From assembly GCF_903652925.1 (NCBI RefSeq), contig NZ_CAHLAR010000003.1, forward strand, positions 743,728 to 807,727: a DNA stretch of 64,000 nucleotides, read 5' to 3'. The notes beneath the pieces are model-generated. The model worked only from the letters and a program-made list of their open reading frames with translations. It did not search any database and was not told where the DNA came from. The translations under genes and the position numbers were made by a program. The DNA comes from Achromobacter anxifer (GTDB taxonomy: Bacteria > Pseudomonadota > Gammaproteobacteria > Burkholderiales > Burkholderiaceae_B). Positions 16,345 through 24,117 of this stretch are shown in pieces; positions within the stretch are counted from its first letter, which is position 1; each line of letters begins with the position of its first letter.

Positions 16345-18134
16345 ACCCGCGCCACATCCTCCTCGCGTTCCTGGCGCTGCTGGCCCTGGCCCCGCTGGTC
16401 CTGCCGCCGTTCTACGTCACCTTGCTGAACTACATCGGCCTGTACGCCATGGTGGCGCTGGGCCTGGTGCTGCTGACCGGCGTCGGCGGCCTGACGAGCT
16501 TCGGGCAAGCCGCGTTCGTGGGCGTGGGCGCCTACACCACGGCGCTGCTGACCACCCGCGCGGACACGCTGCCGTCGTGGCTGGCGTGGTTGGGCGCCTC
16601 GCCCTGGCTGACGCTGCTGGCGGGGCTGCTGCTGACGCTGCTCATCGCCTACCTGCTGGGCGCCATCACACTCAAGCTGTCGGGCCATTTCCTGCCACTG
16701 GGCACGATCGCCTGGGGCCTGTCGCTGTACTTCGTCTTCGGCTCGGTCGAAGGCCTGGGCGGCCACACCGGCATCCCGGACATTCCCGCCATCAACCTGT
16801 TCGGCTGGACGCTGAACCAGGGCGACAACATCTACTACCTGATCTGGGCCTTCCTGCTGGTGGCGGTATGGTCCACGCAGAACCTGCTGGATTCGCGCGA
16901 GGGCCGCGCCATCCGGGCGCTCAAGGGCGGCCGGGTGATGGCGGAGTCCATGGGCGTGGACACGGCCCGCTCGCGCATGGTGATCTTCATCATCGCGGCG
17001 CTGCAGGCCTGCGCCTCGGGCTGGCTGTATGCGCACATGCAGCGCTTCGTGAACCCCAATCCCTTCGGCCTGCAGATGGGCATCGAATACCTGTTCATGA
17101 CCGTCATCGGCGGCGCGGGGCAGGTGTGGGGCGCGCTGGTCGGCGCGGGCGTCTTCACCGTGCTCAAGCAATGGCTGCAGGACTGGATGCCCAGGCTGCT
17201 GGGCCAGACCGGCAACTTCGAGGTGATCGTGTTCGGCTTCGGCATGGTGCTGCTGCTGCACCGCGCGCGCAGCGGCCTGTGGCCGGTCCTGACGCGCTGG
17301 GTGCCGGTGAAGAAGCAGCCGCGCAAGCTGGACATGAATGCCGAGCCCTTGCCGCGCAAGCCCATGCCGCCGCGCGGCGAAGTGGTGCTCAAAGCCGTGG
17401 ACGTGACGCGCAAGTTCGGCGGCCTGGTCGCCAACAACGCCATGAACCTGGAAATCCGCGCCGGCGAGATCCTGGCGCTGATCGGCCCCAACGGCGCCGG
17501 CAAGAGCACCATGTTCAACCAGATTTCCGGCGTCGACACACCGACCTCGGGCACGGTGACGCTGCTGGGCCAGTCGGTGGCCGGCGCCGGCGCGCGCCGC
17601 ATCGCGCGGCTGGGCCTGTCGCGCACGTTCCAGCACGTGCGCCTGCTGGGCCGCATGAGCGTGCTGGAAAACGTGGCCATCGGCGCGCACCTGCGCGGCC
17701 ACCGCGGCGTGCTGCCGGCCGCCTGGCGGCTGGACCGCGCCGAGGAAGCGCGCCTGCTGGCCGAAGCCGCGCGCCAGGTCGAGCGCACCGGACTGGGCAA
17801 GCATCTGCATGACGAGGCCGGCTCGCTAGCCCTGGGACAGCAGCGCATCCTGGAAATCGCCCGCGCCCTGGCGTCCGATCCCTGCATCCTGCTGCTGGAC
17901 GAGCCCGCCGCGGGCCTGCGCTACCAGGAAAAGCGCGAGCTGGCCGAGCTGCTGAAGAAGCTGCGCGCCGAAGGCATGGCGATCCTGCTGGTGGAGCACG
18001 ACATGGACTTCGTGATGGGGCTGGTGGACCGCGTGGTGGTCATGGACTTCGGCGAGAAGATCGCCGAGGGCCTGCCCGGCGAGATCCAGAACAACCCCGC
18101 GGTGCTGGAAGCCTATCTGGGCGGAGTGGAATGA
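16341..18134 (+). CDS. Fused LIV-type permease and ATPase (LivM-LivG)
   Basis: A 597-residue natural fusion. Residues 1-310 are a LivM-type permease ([32 protein letters not shown] coupling helix). After a linker, residues about 345-597 are a LivG ATPase with Walker [10 protein letters not shown] (382-390), Walker B CILLLDEP and the LivG-specific [19 protein letters not shown] end. The ABC signature reads LALGQQR rather than LSGGQQR, a known LivG variation. One chain thus gives half of the membrane pore and one motor domain, fixing their ratio. Confidence 0.92.
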   Translation: MNPRHILLAFLALLALAPLVLPPFYVTLLNYIGLYAMVALGLVLLTGVGGLTSFGQAAFVGVGAYTTALLTTRADTLPSWLAWLGASPWLTLLAGLLLTLLIAYLLGAITLKLSGHFLPLGTIAWGLSLYFVFGSVEGLGGHTGIPDIPAINLFGWTLNQGDNIYYLIWAFLLVAVWSTQNLLDSREGRAIRALKGGRVMAESMGVDTARSRMVIFIIAALQACASGWLYAHMQRFVNPNPFGLQMGIEYLFMTVIGGAGQVWGALVGAGVFTVLKQWLQDWMPRLLGQTGNFEVIVFGFGMVLLLHRARSGLWPVLTRWVPVKKQPRKLDMNAEPLPRKPMPPRGEVVLKAVDVTRKFGGLVANNAMNLEIRAGEILALIGPNGAGKSTMFNQISGVDTPTSGTVTLLGQSVAGAGARRIARLGLSRTFQHVRLLGRMSVLENVAIGAHLRGHRGVLPAAWRLDRAEEARLLAEAARQVERTGLGKHLHDEAGSLALGQQRILEIARALASDPCILLLDEPAAGLRYQEKRELAELLKKLRAEGMAILLVEHDMDFVMGLVDRVVVMDFGEKIAEGLPGEIQNNPAVLEAYLGGVE

Positions 18135-18886
18135 TGAGCGCGAAATTGCTGGAAGTGCACGACCTGCGCGTGGCCTACGACAAGGTCGAGGCCGTCTCGG
18201 GCGTCAGCCTGGAAGTGGGCGAAGGCCAGATCGTGACCGTGATCGGCCCCAACGGCGCCGGCAAGACGACCCTGCTGTCCGCCATCATGGGCGTGCTGCC
18301 GTCCAGCGGCCAGATCGTCTTCGGCGGCAAGCGGCAGGAACACGCCGAAATCGAGGAAATGGTGGCCGCGGGCATGAACCTGGTGCCCGAAAAGCGCGAG
18401 CTGTTCTCCGAGATGACGGTGGAAGACAACCTGATGCTGGGCGCGTTCCACCGCTTTCGCTGCGGTCTGCGCGACCAGGAGCAGACGCTGGCCGAAGTCT
18501 ACGAGCTGTTTCCGCGCCTGAAGGAGCGCCGCGCGCAGCTGTCCGGCACGCTGTCCGGCGGCGAGCGCCAGATGCTGGCGGTGGGCCGCGCGCTGATGGC
18601 CAAGCCGAAGCTGCTGATGCTGGACGAGCCCAGCCTGGGCCTGGCCCCGCGCATCGTGCGCGAAGTGTTCCGCATCGTCGCCCGCCTGCGCGAAATGGGC
18701 GTGTCGATCCTGCTGATCGAGCAGAACGCCCGCGCCGCGCTGCAGGTGGCCGATTACGCCTATGTGCTGGAAACCGGCGCCGTCACGCTGGAAGGCCCGG
18801 CGGCCCAGGTGGCGGAGGATCCGCGCGTGGTCGAGGTCTATCTGGGGCTTGGGCACGGGGCGGCGCCCGCCGCGGCTCCCGCTTGA
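18131..18886 (+). CDS. LIV-type ABC transporter ATPase (LivF-like)
   Basis: A 251-residue ATPase, the second motor of the importer. It has Walker A GPNGAGKTT, signature LSGGERQ, Walker B LLMLDEPSLGLAP and H-loop-region ILLIEQNARAAL. The LivF feature LVPEKRELFSEMTVEDNL is present. The start overlaps the previous stop (ATGATG); either Met is usable. It ends the locus; the next gene is convergent 30 bp further on. Confidence 0.92.
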   Translation: MMSAKLLEVHDLRVAYDKVEAVSGVSLEVGEGQIVTVIGPNGAGKTTLLSAIMGVLPSSGQIVFGGKRQEHAEIEEMVAAGMNLVPEKRELFSEMTVEDNLMLGAFHRFRCGLRDQEQTLAEVYELFPRLKERRAQLSGTLSGGERQMLAVGRALMAKPKLLMLDEPSLGLAPRIVREVFRIVARLREMGVSILLIEQNARAALQVADYAYVLETGAVTLEGPAAQVAEDPRVVEVYLGLGHGAAPAAAPA

Positions 18887-18916
18887 AATGCGGGCCGCGG
18901 CCTGCCGCCGCGGGTC

Positions 18917-19852
18917 CTAGGCGACGCCGCGGCGCCGGTCGCGGCGGTACAGGGCATAGCCCAGCGGCCACATCGCCGCCACCATGAACTTCGCCAGGGG
19001 GTTCGTCAGCTTGTAGGCCTGCACCGCGGTCGGCACCCCGGAGTGCTTCAGGTGCAGGCGGAAGCGCGTATAGCGCGCCGCGGCCATGATGAATTCGCGC
19101 GGCCGGTAGCGGAAGAATTCCAGGTGGTGCTGCAGCATGTCCCAGGCCAGCAGGTACAGGCCCTGGGCGTTGTTGGCCACGGAAACCGCGCCCTGGCTCA
19201 AGCCGCCAGGCGTGTCGTGATAGGTGCGCACGACGCGGTTGATGAAGCGGCTCAGGTAGCCGGCGCGGGCGATCGCCCACCACACCAGGCTTTCGGGCAC
19301 GAAGCCCGCGACGTCCTCGGGGAAGGGAAATTTTCTGAGGATGTCGGTGCGCATACAGCCGAATTTCTCGCCCTTGATGCGGTAGCGGAAATAGACGTCC
19401 ACCGCGGTGCTGTCGAACACGTCCTGCGGATAGCGGTCGCCGACGATGCTGCCGTCGGGGCGCGCGCACAGGCCCGTCACCGCGACATAGGATTCGCGCC
19501 GCGCCGGCGGAATCGCGTCCCAGGTTTCCTTGAAGATGGCCAGGGCGTCGGGTGGCATCTCGTCGTCGCTGTCCAGGGCGACGATCAGCTCGCCGCGCGC
19601 CTCGCGCACGCCGCGGTTGAAGGCGGTTTTCTTGTGGCGGTTGTTCTGCCAGAAATAGCGGATGGGAAAATCGGCGCGCGCCTGCCAGTCCAGAATGGAT
19701 TCGTGGGTGTTGTCGGTGGAGCCGTCGTCCACCACTACCCATTCGAAATCCCGGAAAGTCTGCCGGGAAAGGGATTCATAGACACGATGCAGCGTGCCCG
19801 CCCGGTTGTAGGTGGGCGTTAAAACAGTAAAAAGAGTTGGTGTGTCGGTCAT
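18917..19852 (-). CDS. Family 2 glycosyltransferase
   Basis: A 311-residue GT-A fold enzyme. The nucleotide-sugar binding start is TVLTPTYNRAGTLHRVYESL, then VVVDDGSTDNT, and the metal-binding DxD region ALDSDDEM. A C-terminal KFMVAAMWPLGYAL segment is hydrophobic and may sit in the membrane. It transfers a sugar to a surface glycan or lipid; donor and acceptor cannot be read. ATG 19852 (MTDTPTLFT) was chosen because the family core begins at once after it. No other glycan genes are adjacent. Confidence 0.88.
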   Translation of the reverse strand: MTDTPTLFTVLTPTYNRAGTLHRVYESLSRQTFRDFEWVVVDDGSTDNTHESILDWQARADFPIRYFWQNNRHKKTAFNRGVREARGELIVALDSDDEMPPDALAIFKETWDAIPPARRESYVAVTGLCARPDGSIVGDRYPQDVFDSTAVDVYFRYRIKGEKFGCMRTDILRKFPFPEDVAGFVPESLVWWAIARAGYLSRFINRVVRTYHDTPGGLSQGAVSVANNAQGLYLLAWDMLQHHLEFFRYRPREFIMAAARYTRFRLHLKHSGVPTAVQAYKLTNPLAKFMVAAMWPLGYALYRRDRRRGVA

Positions 19853-20070
19853 GCCCACTGAGCCCCTTTGCGATGCGTAGCGCAAACGCTGCGGTCTTGG
19901 TTTTGGTGTTTTCGCCTGAAGTGTAGGGGATATGCTTGCGCGAACCGGCGCCGCCGCGCGCGAATTTGCAATCAAATCTGACAAAATCACAGCTTTATCG
20001 GACTTGGCGGTATCGCGCCTGTCTTCGGCCGCATATCCGGGTGGCGTACACTCGGGCGGCCAAAACCGGA

Positions 20071-21051
20071 ATGCCTATGGAAGCTTCGACCGTCCAGCTC
20101 AATGACATCGCCTTGTTCGTGGAGGTTGCCAAGCGCAAGAGCTTCAGCCTGGCGGCGCGCGCGCTCAATATGCCGACTTCCACCTTGTCGCGCCGCATCA
20201 ACGAGCTGGAACGCGCCATCGGCCTGCGGCTGATCAACCGCAACACGCGCCGCCTGGACCTCACGGAAGCCGGCGCGGCCTATATGCGCCGATGCCAGGG
20301 CCTGATCGACGAGGCCCGCCTGGCGCACGAGCAGCTGCAATCGCTGTCGGGCGGCCCCTCGGGCAATCTGCGGGTCTCCATGCCCTACAGCCTGGCCATG
20401 TGGCTGCTGCCCGAAACCATCACCGATTTCACCGATCGCTATCCCGAAGTGGAATGCGAATTCGACCTGAGCATGATGACGGCCTCCGACGCGCAGGGCA
20501 CCCCGTTCGACGTGGTGCTGCGATTCGGCAACGACGCCCATCATCCGCGGACCGCGGCGGAAAGCGGCTATGACAATGGCAACGGCAACAGCACCGTGCC
20601 TAGCGGCGCCGTGGTGCAGGAACTGGTTTCCCTGGAGAACCACCTGTATGCCTCGGACCGCTACCTGGCCCGGCACGGCGAACCCAAGGTGCCGGCGGAC
20701 CTCAGCCAGCACCAGTGCTTGCGCACCGCCATCGACGAAGCGCATTCGCACTGGACGCTGCACCGCGGCGCGGTCACCGAACGCGTGCCGGTCAGCGGCC
20801 ATCTGGCGGCCAACAACATGAGCATCGCCGGCACGCTGGCGGGGCTGGACCTGGCGATTACCCGCATGCCGCACTGCCATGCGCTCGCCCCCATCATCAA
20901 GCGCAATTCGCTCAAGCGCGTGCTGCCGGGCTGGAAGGTGGACCCGATTTCGATCTACGTGGTGTATCCGTCCAGCATCCAGCCGGCGAAGACCCGCGCC
21001 TTCATGGATTTCATCCTGCCCAAGCTCGGCCCGCCCCAGGACCAGGAATAG
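20071..21051 (+). CDS. LysR-family transcriptional regulator
   Basis: A 326-residue regulator. The helix-turn-helix is at about residues 10-70 (FSLAARALNMPTSTLSRRIN, then LGLRLINRNTRR-like sequence), as in the DsdC/CrgA-like subgroup that starts DIALFVEVAKRKSF. The effector domain carries an unusual Gly/Asn/Ser insertion around SGYDNGNGNSTVPSG. An alternative Met lies two codons later, with CGGA at better spacing. The target is unknown; it is divergent from the glycosyltransferase and ends at a strong bidirectional terminator. Confidence 0.87.
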   Translation: MPMEASTVQLNDIALFVEVAKRKSFSLAARALNMPTSTLSRRINELERAIGLRLINRNTRRLDLTEAGAAYMRRCQGLIDEARLAHEQLQSLSGGPSGNLRVSMPYSLAMWLLPETITDFTDRYPEVECEFDLSMMTASDAQGTPFDVVLRFGNDAHHPRTAAESGYDNGNGNSTVPSGAVVQELVSLENHLYASDRYLARHGEPKVPADLSQHQCLRTAIDEAHSHWTLHRGAVTERVPVSGHLAANNMSIAGTLAGLDLAITRMPHCHALAPIIKRNSLKRVLPGWKVDPISIYVVYPSSIQPAKTRAFMDFILPKLGPPQDQE

Positions 21052-21082
21052 ACGTGGCGCCGCCCCGGCCGGCTGCGGACGA

Positions 21083-21117
21083 AAAAAAACCCGCGCGGCG
21101 CACCGGCGGGTTTTTTT
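21083..21117. terminator. Bidirectional rho-independent terminator
   Basis: Stem AAAAAAACCCGC (21083-21094) pairs with GCGGGTTTTTTT (21106-21117). It has an A-run before and a T-run after, so it works for both the LysR gene and the convergent small gene. Confidence 0.9.
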
Positions 21118-21150
21118 ATCGGACCGGAAAACTCCGGCCGAACGCGTCAA

Positions 21151-21279
21151 TTAGACGCGCTTGATCTTTTCCAGCATCTTGAAAACGCCCTTGGGGGACG
21201 TGACGAACAAGCGCTTGAAAGCCTTGCCCAGGCAACGACGTTCCAGGGTGTTGCGACGCACGCGTTTGCGTTCAGCCAT
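21151..21279 (-). CDS. Small basic protein of unknown function (42 residues)
   Basis: A 42-residue protein starting MAERKRVRR and ending KMLEKIKRV. It has 15 Lys/Arg against 3 Glu and one Cys. An AGGAG ribosome-binding site sits 7 bp before the ATG, and a terminator follows 35 bp after the stop, so it looks like a real, separately expressed gene. Its charge and size recall small ribosome- or nucleic-acid-binding proteins, but it matches no ribosomal protein I know. I do not recognise the family. It lies 216 bp downstream of the kdgK-like gene on the same strand. Confidence 0.7.
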   Translation of the reverse strand: MAERKRVRRNTLERRCLGKAFKRLFVTSPKGVFKMLEKIKRV

Positions 21280-21495
21280 GTTGATTCTCCTGATGAATTG
21301 TGCGGGGATCGACGACCGCACAACCGGATACTGGGCTGGCGGAAAATTCGGGTAACTTGGCATTTTAGCCTGAAATCGGAAGGCTGCGCCAATGGCGGGA
21401 TTTTGGGCGCACCCCGTCTTGTTCAGGCAACGCGGCAGGAAATCTGGGACGGATCGCCCCTGCGCCTGCCGCGCGGACTTGGATACCGCGGGCGG

Positions 21496-22428
21496 TCAGC
21501 CCGCGGTGCCTTGCAGCCGTTCCAGGACCTGTTCCTTGCGCGGCAGCGGGTCGACCGCGCCATAGCCCAGCGTGGACAGGGCCGCCGCCGCATTGGCGTA
21601 GCGCACCGCGTCCTCCCAGGAATCGCCCTGGCAACGGCGCGCGAGCAGGCTGCCCGCGAAGCAGTCGCCCGCCCCCGTCGCATCGACGGCATCCACGCGC
21701 AAGGCCGGCACCGCCACGCGCCGGCGGCCGTCGTCGATGATGGAACCGTCCTTGCCCAGCTTCAACACCACCACGCCGGCGGCGCCGGCGTCGCGGATCC
21801 AGTCCAGCGTGCGTTCCGGATCGTCGTTGCCGGTCAAGTGCTGCATGTCGTCCATGCTGGGCAGGAACAGGTCGGCCAGGCGCATGGTCTCGCGCAGGAC
21901 GGCGCGGGCGCGGTCCACCGGCCACAGGCGCAGCCGCAGGTTCGAATCCAGGCTGACCTGGACGCCCGCCGCGCGCGCGCGCTCGATGGCGGCGAAGACG
22001 GTATCGCAAGCGCTGGTGCTGATCGCCAGGCTGATGCCCGACACGTGCAGGTAGCGGGCGCGCTCGATCAGGCCGGAATCCAGGCTGGCCGGCGTCATCA
22101 GGCTGGCGGCGGAGCCCCGACGCAGATAGCTGAAGGCATGGCCGTCCGGGCCGTGCTGCACGAAATACAGGCCGGTATGAGCCTGCTCGTCCACCTGTAC
22201 GCCCGAGGTATCCACTCCCTCGGCCTGCCACAAGTCCAGGAACTGCTGGCCGAAGGCGTCGTTGCCCACCCGCGTCAGGTAGGCGCAGCGGGCGCCCTGC
22301 CGCGCCGCGGCGATGACGGCGTTGGAGGTGTCGCCGCCGAAGCCTTGCAGGTATTGGCGCTGGTCCTGCTGCGTCTGGTTCAGTTCGACCAGCGGCTCGC
22401 CCAGCGCGACGATGTCGAAATCAGCCAT
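21496..22428 (-). CDS. kdgK: 2-keto-3-deoxygluconate kinase (PfkB family sugar kinase)
   Basis: A 310-residue ribokinase-family enzyme. The first signature, with GGDTSNAVIAAARQGA (31-46), is present and the second, with the catalytic Asp, is DATGAGDCF (249-257). It phosphorylates 2-keto-3-deoxygluconate to KDPG using ATP. Assignment to KdgK rather than another PfkB sugar kinase rests on its 8-bp overlap with a KDPG aldolase gene upstream, which would use its product. The two form an operon for sugar-acid breakdown. Confidence 0.86.
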   Translation of the reverse strand: MADFDIVALGEPLVELNQTQQDQRQYLQGFGGDTSNAVIAAARQGARCAYLTRVGNDAFGQQFLDLWQAEGVDTSGVQVDEQAHTGLYFVQHGPDGHAFSYLRRGSAASLMTPASLDSGLIERARYLHVSGISLAISTSACDTVFAAIERARAAGVQVSLDSNLRLRLWPVDRARAVLRETMRLADLFLPSMDDMQHLTGNDDPERTLDWIRDAGAAGVVVLKLGKDGSIIDDGRRRVAVPALRVDAVDATGAGDCFAGSLLARRCQGDSWEDAVRYANAAAALSTLGYGAVDPLPRKEQVLERLQGTAG

Positions 22429-23068
22429 GGGCGGCCTCGCGGGTGCGGACGATCTGCGCCACCAGGGCAGCGGTATCGCGGGCGGCGAAGGCCGCCTTGT
22501 CGTACAGATTGCTGCCGATGCCGACCATGGCGGCGCCGGCCGCGAAGTAGGCGCCCATATTGTCCTGGGTCACGCCGCCCGTGGGGCAGAAGATCGTGTC
22601 CGGATAGACGGACTTGAGCGCCGCCAGGTGCTTGGGGCCGCCCGTGTCGGCCGGGAAGACCTTCACCACGTCCACGCCCGCGCGCCGGGCCGCCAGCACT
22701 TCGGTGGGCGTGAAGGCGCCCAGCAGGCACAGCGCGTCGGCCGCGTGCGCCAGGTCGACGATGTCGGTGGCCAGGGCCGGCGACACCAGGAAGTCCGCCC
22801 CGGCCACCAGTGCCTCGCGCGCCTGATGCTCGTCCAGCACCGTGCCCACGCCCAGCAGCAGCGCGCTGCCGTGCTTGTCGCGCAGCGCGCGCACCAGGTC
22901 GGTGACGCCGGGGATGGTCCAGGTCAACTCCAGCGTGGTGCAGCCGGCGGCCACGGCGACTTCGGCCGCATAGGCGGCGGTGGCCGCGTCCGTGTAGCGC
23001 AGCACGGGCACGACCCGGGCGGCCAACAGGGCGGCAAGCTTGGAGGCAAGAGGGGCAGATGCGGTCAT
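22421..23068 (-). CDS. eda: 2-dehydro-3-deoxy-phosphogluconate (KDPG) aldolase
   Basis: A 215-residue class I aldolase of the KDPG/KHG family. The Schiff-base lysine is Lys136 in VVKVFPA, the catalytic Glu47 lies in TTLELTW, and GVGTVLD and CPTGGV bind phosphate. It cleaves KDPG to pyruvate and glyceraldehyde-3-phosphate, after the kinase encoded by the overlapping next gene. Start at 23068 (MTASAPL) is where the family begins. A 2-keto-3-deoxy-6-phosphogalactonate aldolase is the main alternative. Confidence 0.88.
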   Translation of the reverse strand: MTASAPLASKLAALLAARVVPVLRYTDAATAAYAAEVAVAAGCTTLELTWTIPGVTDLVRALRDKHGSALLLGVGTVLDEHQAREALVAGADFLVSPALATDIVDLAHAADALCLLGAFTPTEVLAARRAGVDVVKVFPADTGGPKHLAALKSVYPDTIFCPTGGVTQDNMGAYFAAGAAMVGIGSNLYDKAAFAARDTAALVAQIVRTREAAHG

Positions 23069-23090
23069 GGCATTCCTTGGGGGCAGACGG

Positions 23091-23876
23091 TCAGGCGCCG
23101 CCGGGCGATACCGGCAGGACGGAGAGTTTGGCCGCGGCGGCGTCGCGCAGCCGCAGCAAGGGTTCGATATAGGCGGATTGCGGATCGCCGCGCCGCCGGA
23201 ACAGCAAGGTGCTGACACTGACGCCGGCGATGGGCCGGCCGGCCGCGTCGCACAGCGCCACGCCGTAGCAGACGATGCCGGCTTCGTTTTCCTCGTCGTC
23301 GGTGGCGTAGCCGCGGGCCGCGGCCGTGTCCAGCATGGCGCGCAGCGCCGGCAGGCTGGTCGCGGTGCCCGGCATGCGCGCGGTCAGCGGCAGGTCGCGC
23401 AGCAGGCGCTCGCGGGAGGCCTCGTCCAGCGCCGCCAGGTAGGCCTTGCCGACCGCGCTGGAATGCAGCGCCACCGAAGCCCCCACCCGCGACGCCATGC
23501 GCACCGGGCCGGGGCTTTCCAGCTTGTCGATATAGGTCATCTCGTGCCCGGCGGGCACGGCCAGGTGCACGGTTTCGCCGGTTTCGTCGCGCAGGGCCTG
23601 CAGGTCGGGCGCCAGCGCCGCGCGCAGGTCGAACTGCGACCAGGCCCGGCTGGCCAGCGACATCAGGCGCGGCCCCAGGCGGTACGCGCCGCCGGTTTCG
23701 GCCACCATGCCCTGTTCGGCCAGGGCGGCGACGATGCGGTAGACCGTGGGCCGGGGATAGCCGCAGCTGCGCGCCAGCGACGCGGCCGTGGGCGGCTGGG
23801 GCGCATCCGCCACCGCCTGCAGCACCGTCATGAACTTGGCGAACGCCGCGGCGCCCGGGACCTTGGTTTCCAGCAA
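23091..23876 (-). CDS. IclR-family transcriptional regulator (probable KdgR-type)
   Basis: A 261-residue protein with an N-terminal winged helix (SLARSCGYPRPTVYRIVAALAEQGMV) and the IclR effector domain. The latter includes HLAVPAGHEMTYIDKLES, LHSSAVGKAYLA, and an EAGIVCYGVALCDAAGRPIAGVS-type C-terminal motif with Cys. It is the first gene before the aldolase and kinase genes on the same strand, 22 bp apart, so it likely controls sugar-acid use and perhaps its own operon. It is divergent from uvrA. Confidence 0.9.
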   Translation of the reverse strand: MLETKVPGAAAFAKFMTVLQAVADAPQPPTAASLARSCGYPRPTVYRIVAALAEQGMVAETGGAYRLGPRLMSLASRAWSQFDLRAALAPDLQALRDETGETVHLAVPAGHEMTYIDKLESPGPVRMASRVGASVALHSSAVGKAYLAALDEASRERLLRDLPLTARMPGTATSLPALRAMLDTAAARGYATDDEENEAGIVCYGVALCDAAGRPIAGVSVSTLLFRRRGDPQSAYIEPLLRLRDAAAAKLSVLPVSPGGA

Positions 23877-23966
23877 CTATGTCTCCAACTAAGGACGGCA
23901 TGCCTTAGCAATGAATCTGCAGAACGAGCAACGCGGACAGCGCGAATTTCAGACGAATCTGCGATA

Positions 23967-23982
23967 CTGTTTATTTATACAG
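23967..23982. promoter_or_regulatory. LexA (SOS) box upstream of uvrA
   Basis: CTGT-TTATTTAT-ACAG is an exact match to the CTGT-N8-ACAG core of proteobacterial LexA sites, with an AT-only centre, 136 bp before the uvrA start. It predicts DNA-damage induction of the double UvrA. It also lies 90 bp before the divergent IclR gene. Confidence 0.85.
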
Positions 23983-24117
23983 CTAGTGAGCATCGATTTT
24001 GTCCACATATTGGACGCGTGACTCACAATATAGTCAATTATTCCATATCGCCGCGCTCGGAACCAGCGATGGGTTGTCGCTCGGGCAGGCCTCTCCCCTC
24101 AGGCTACGATACCGTCC

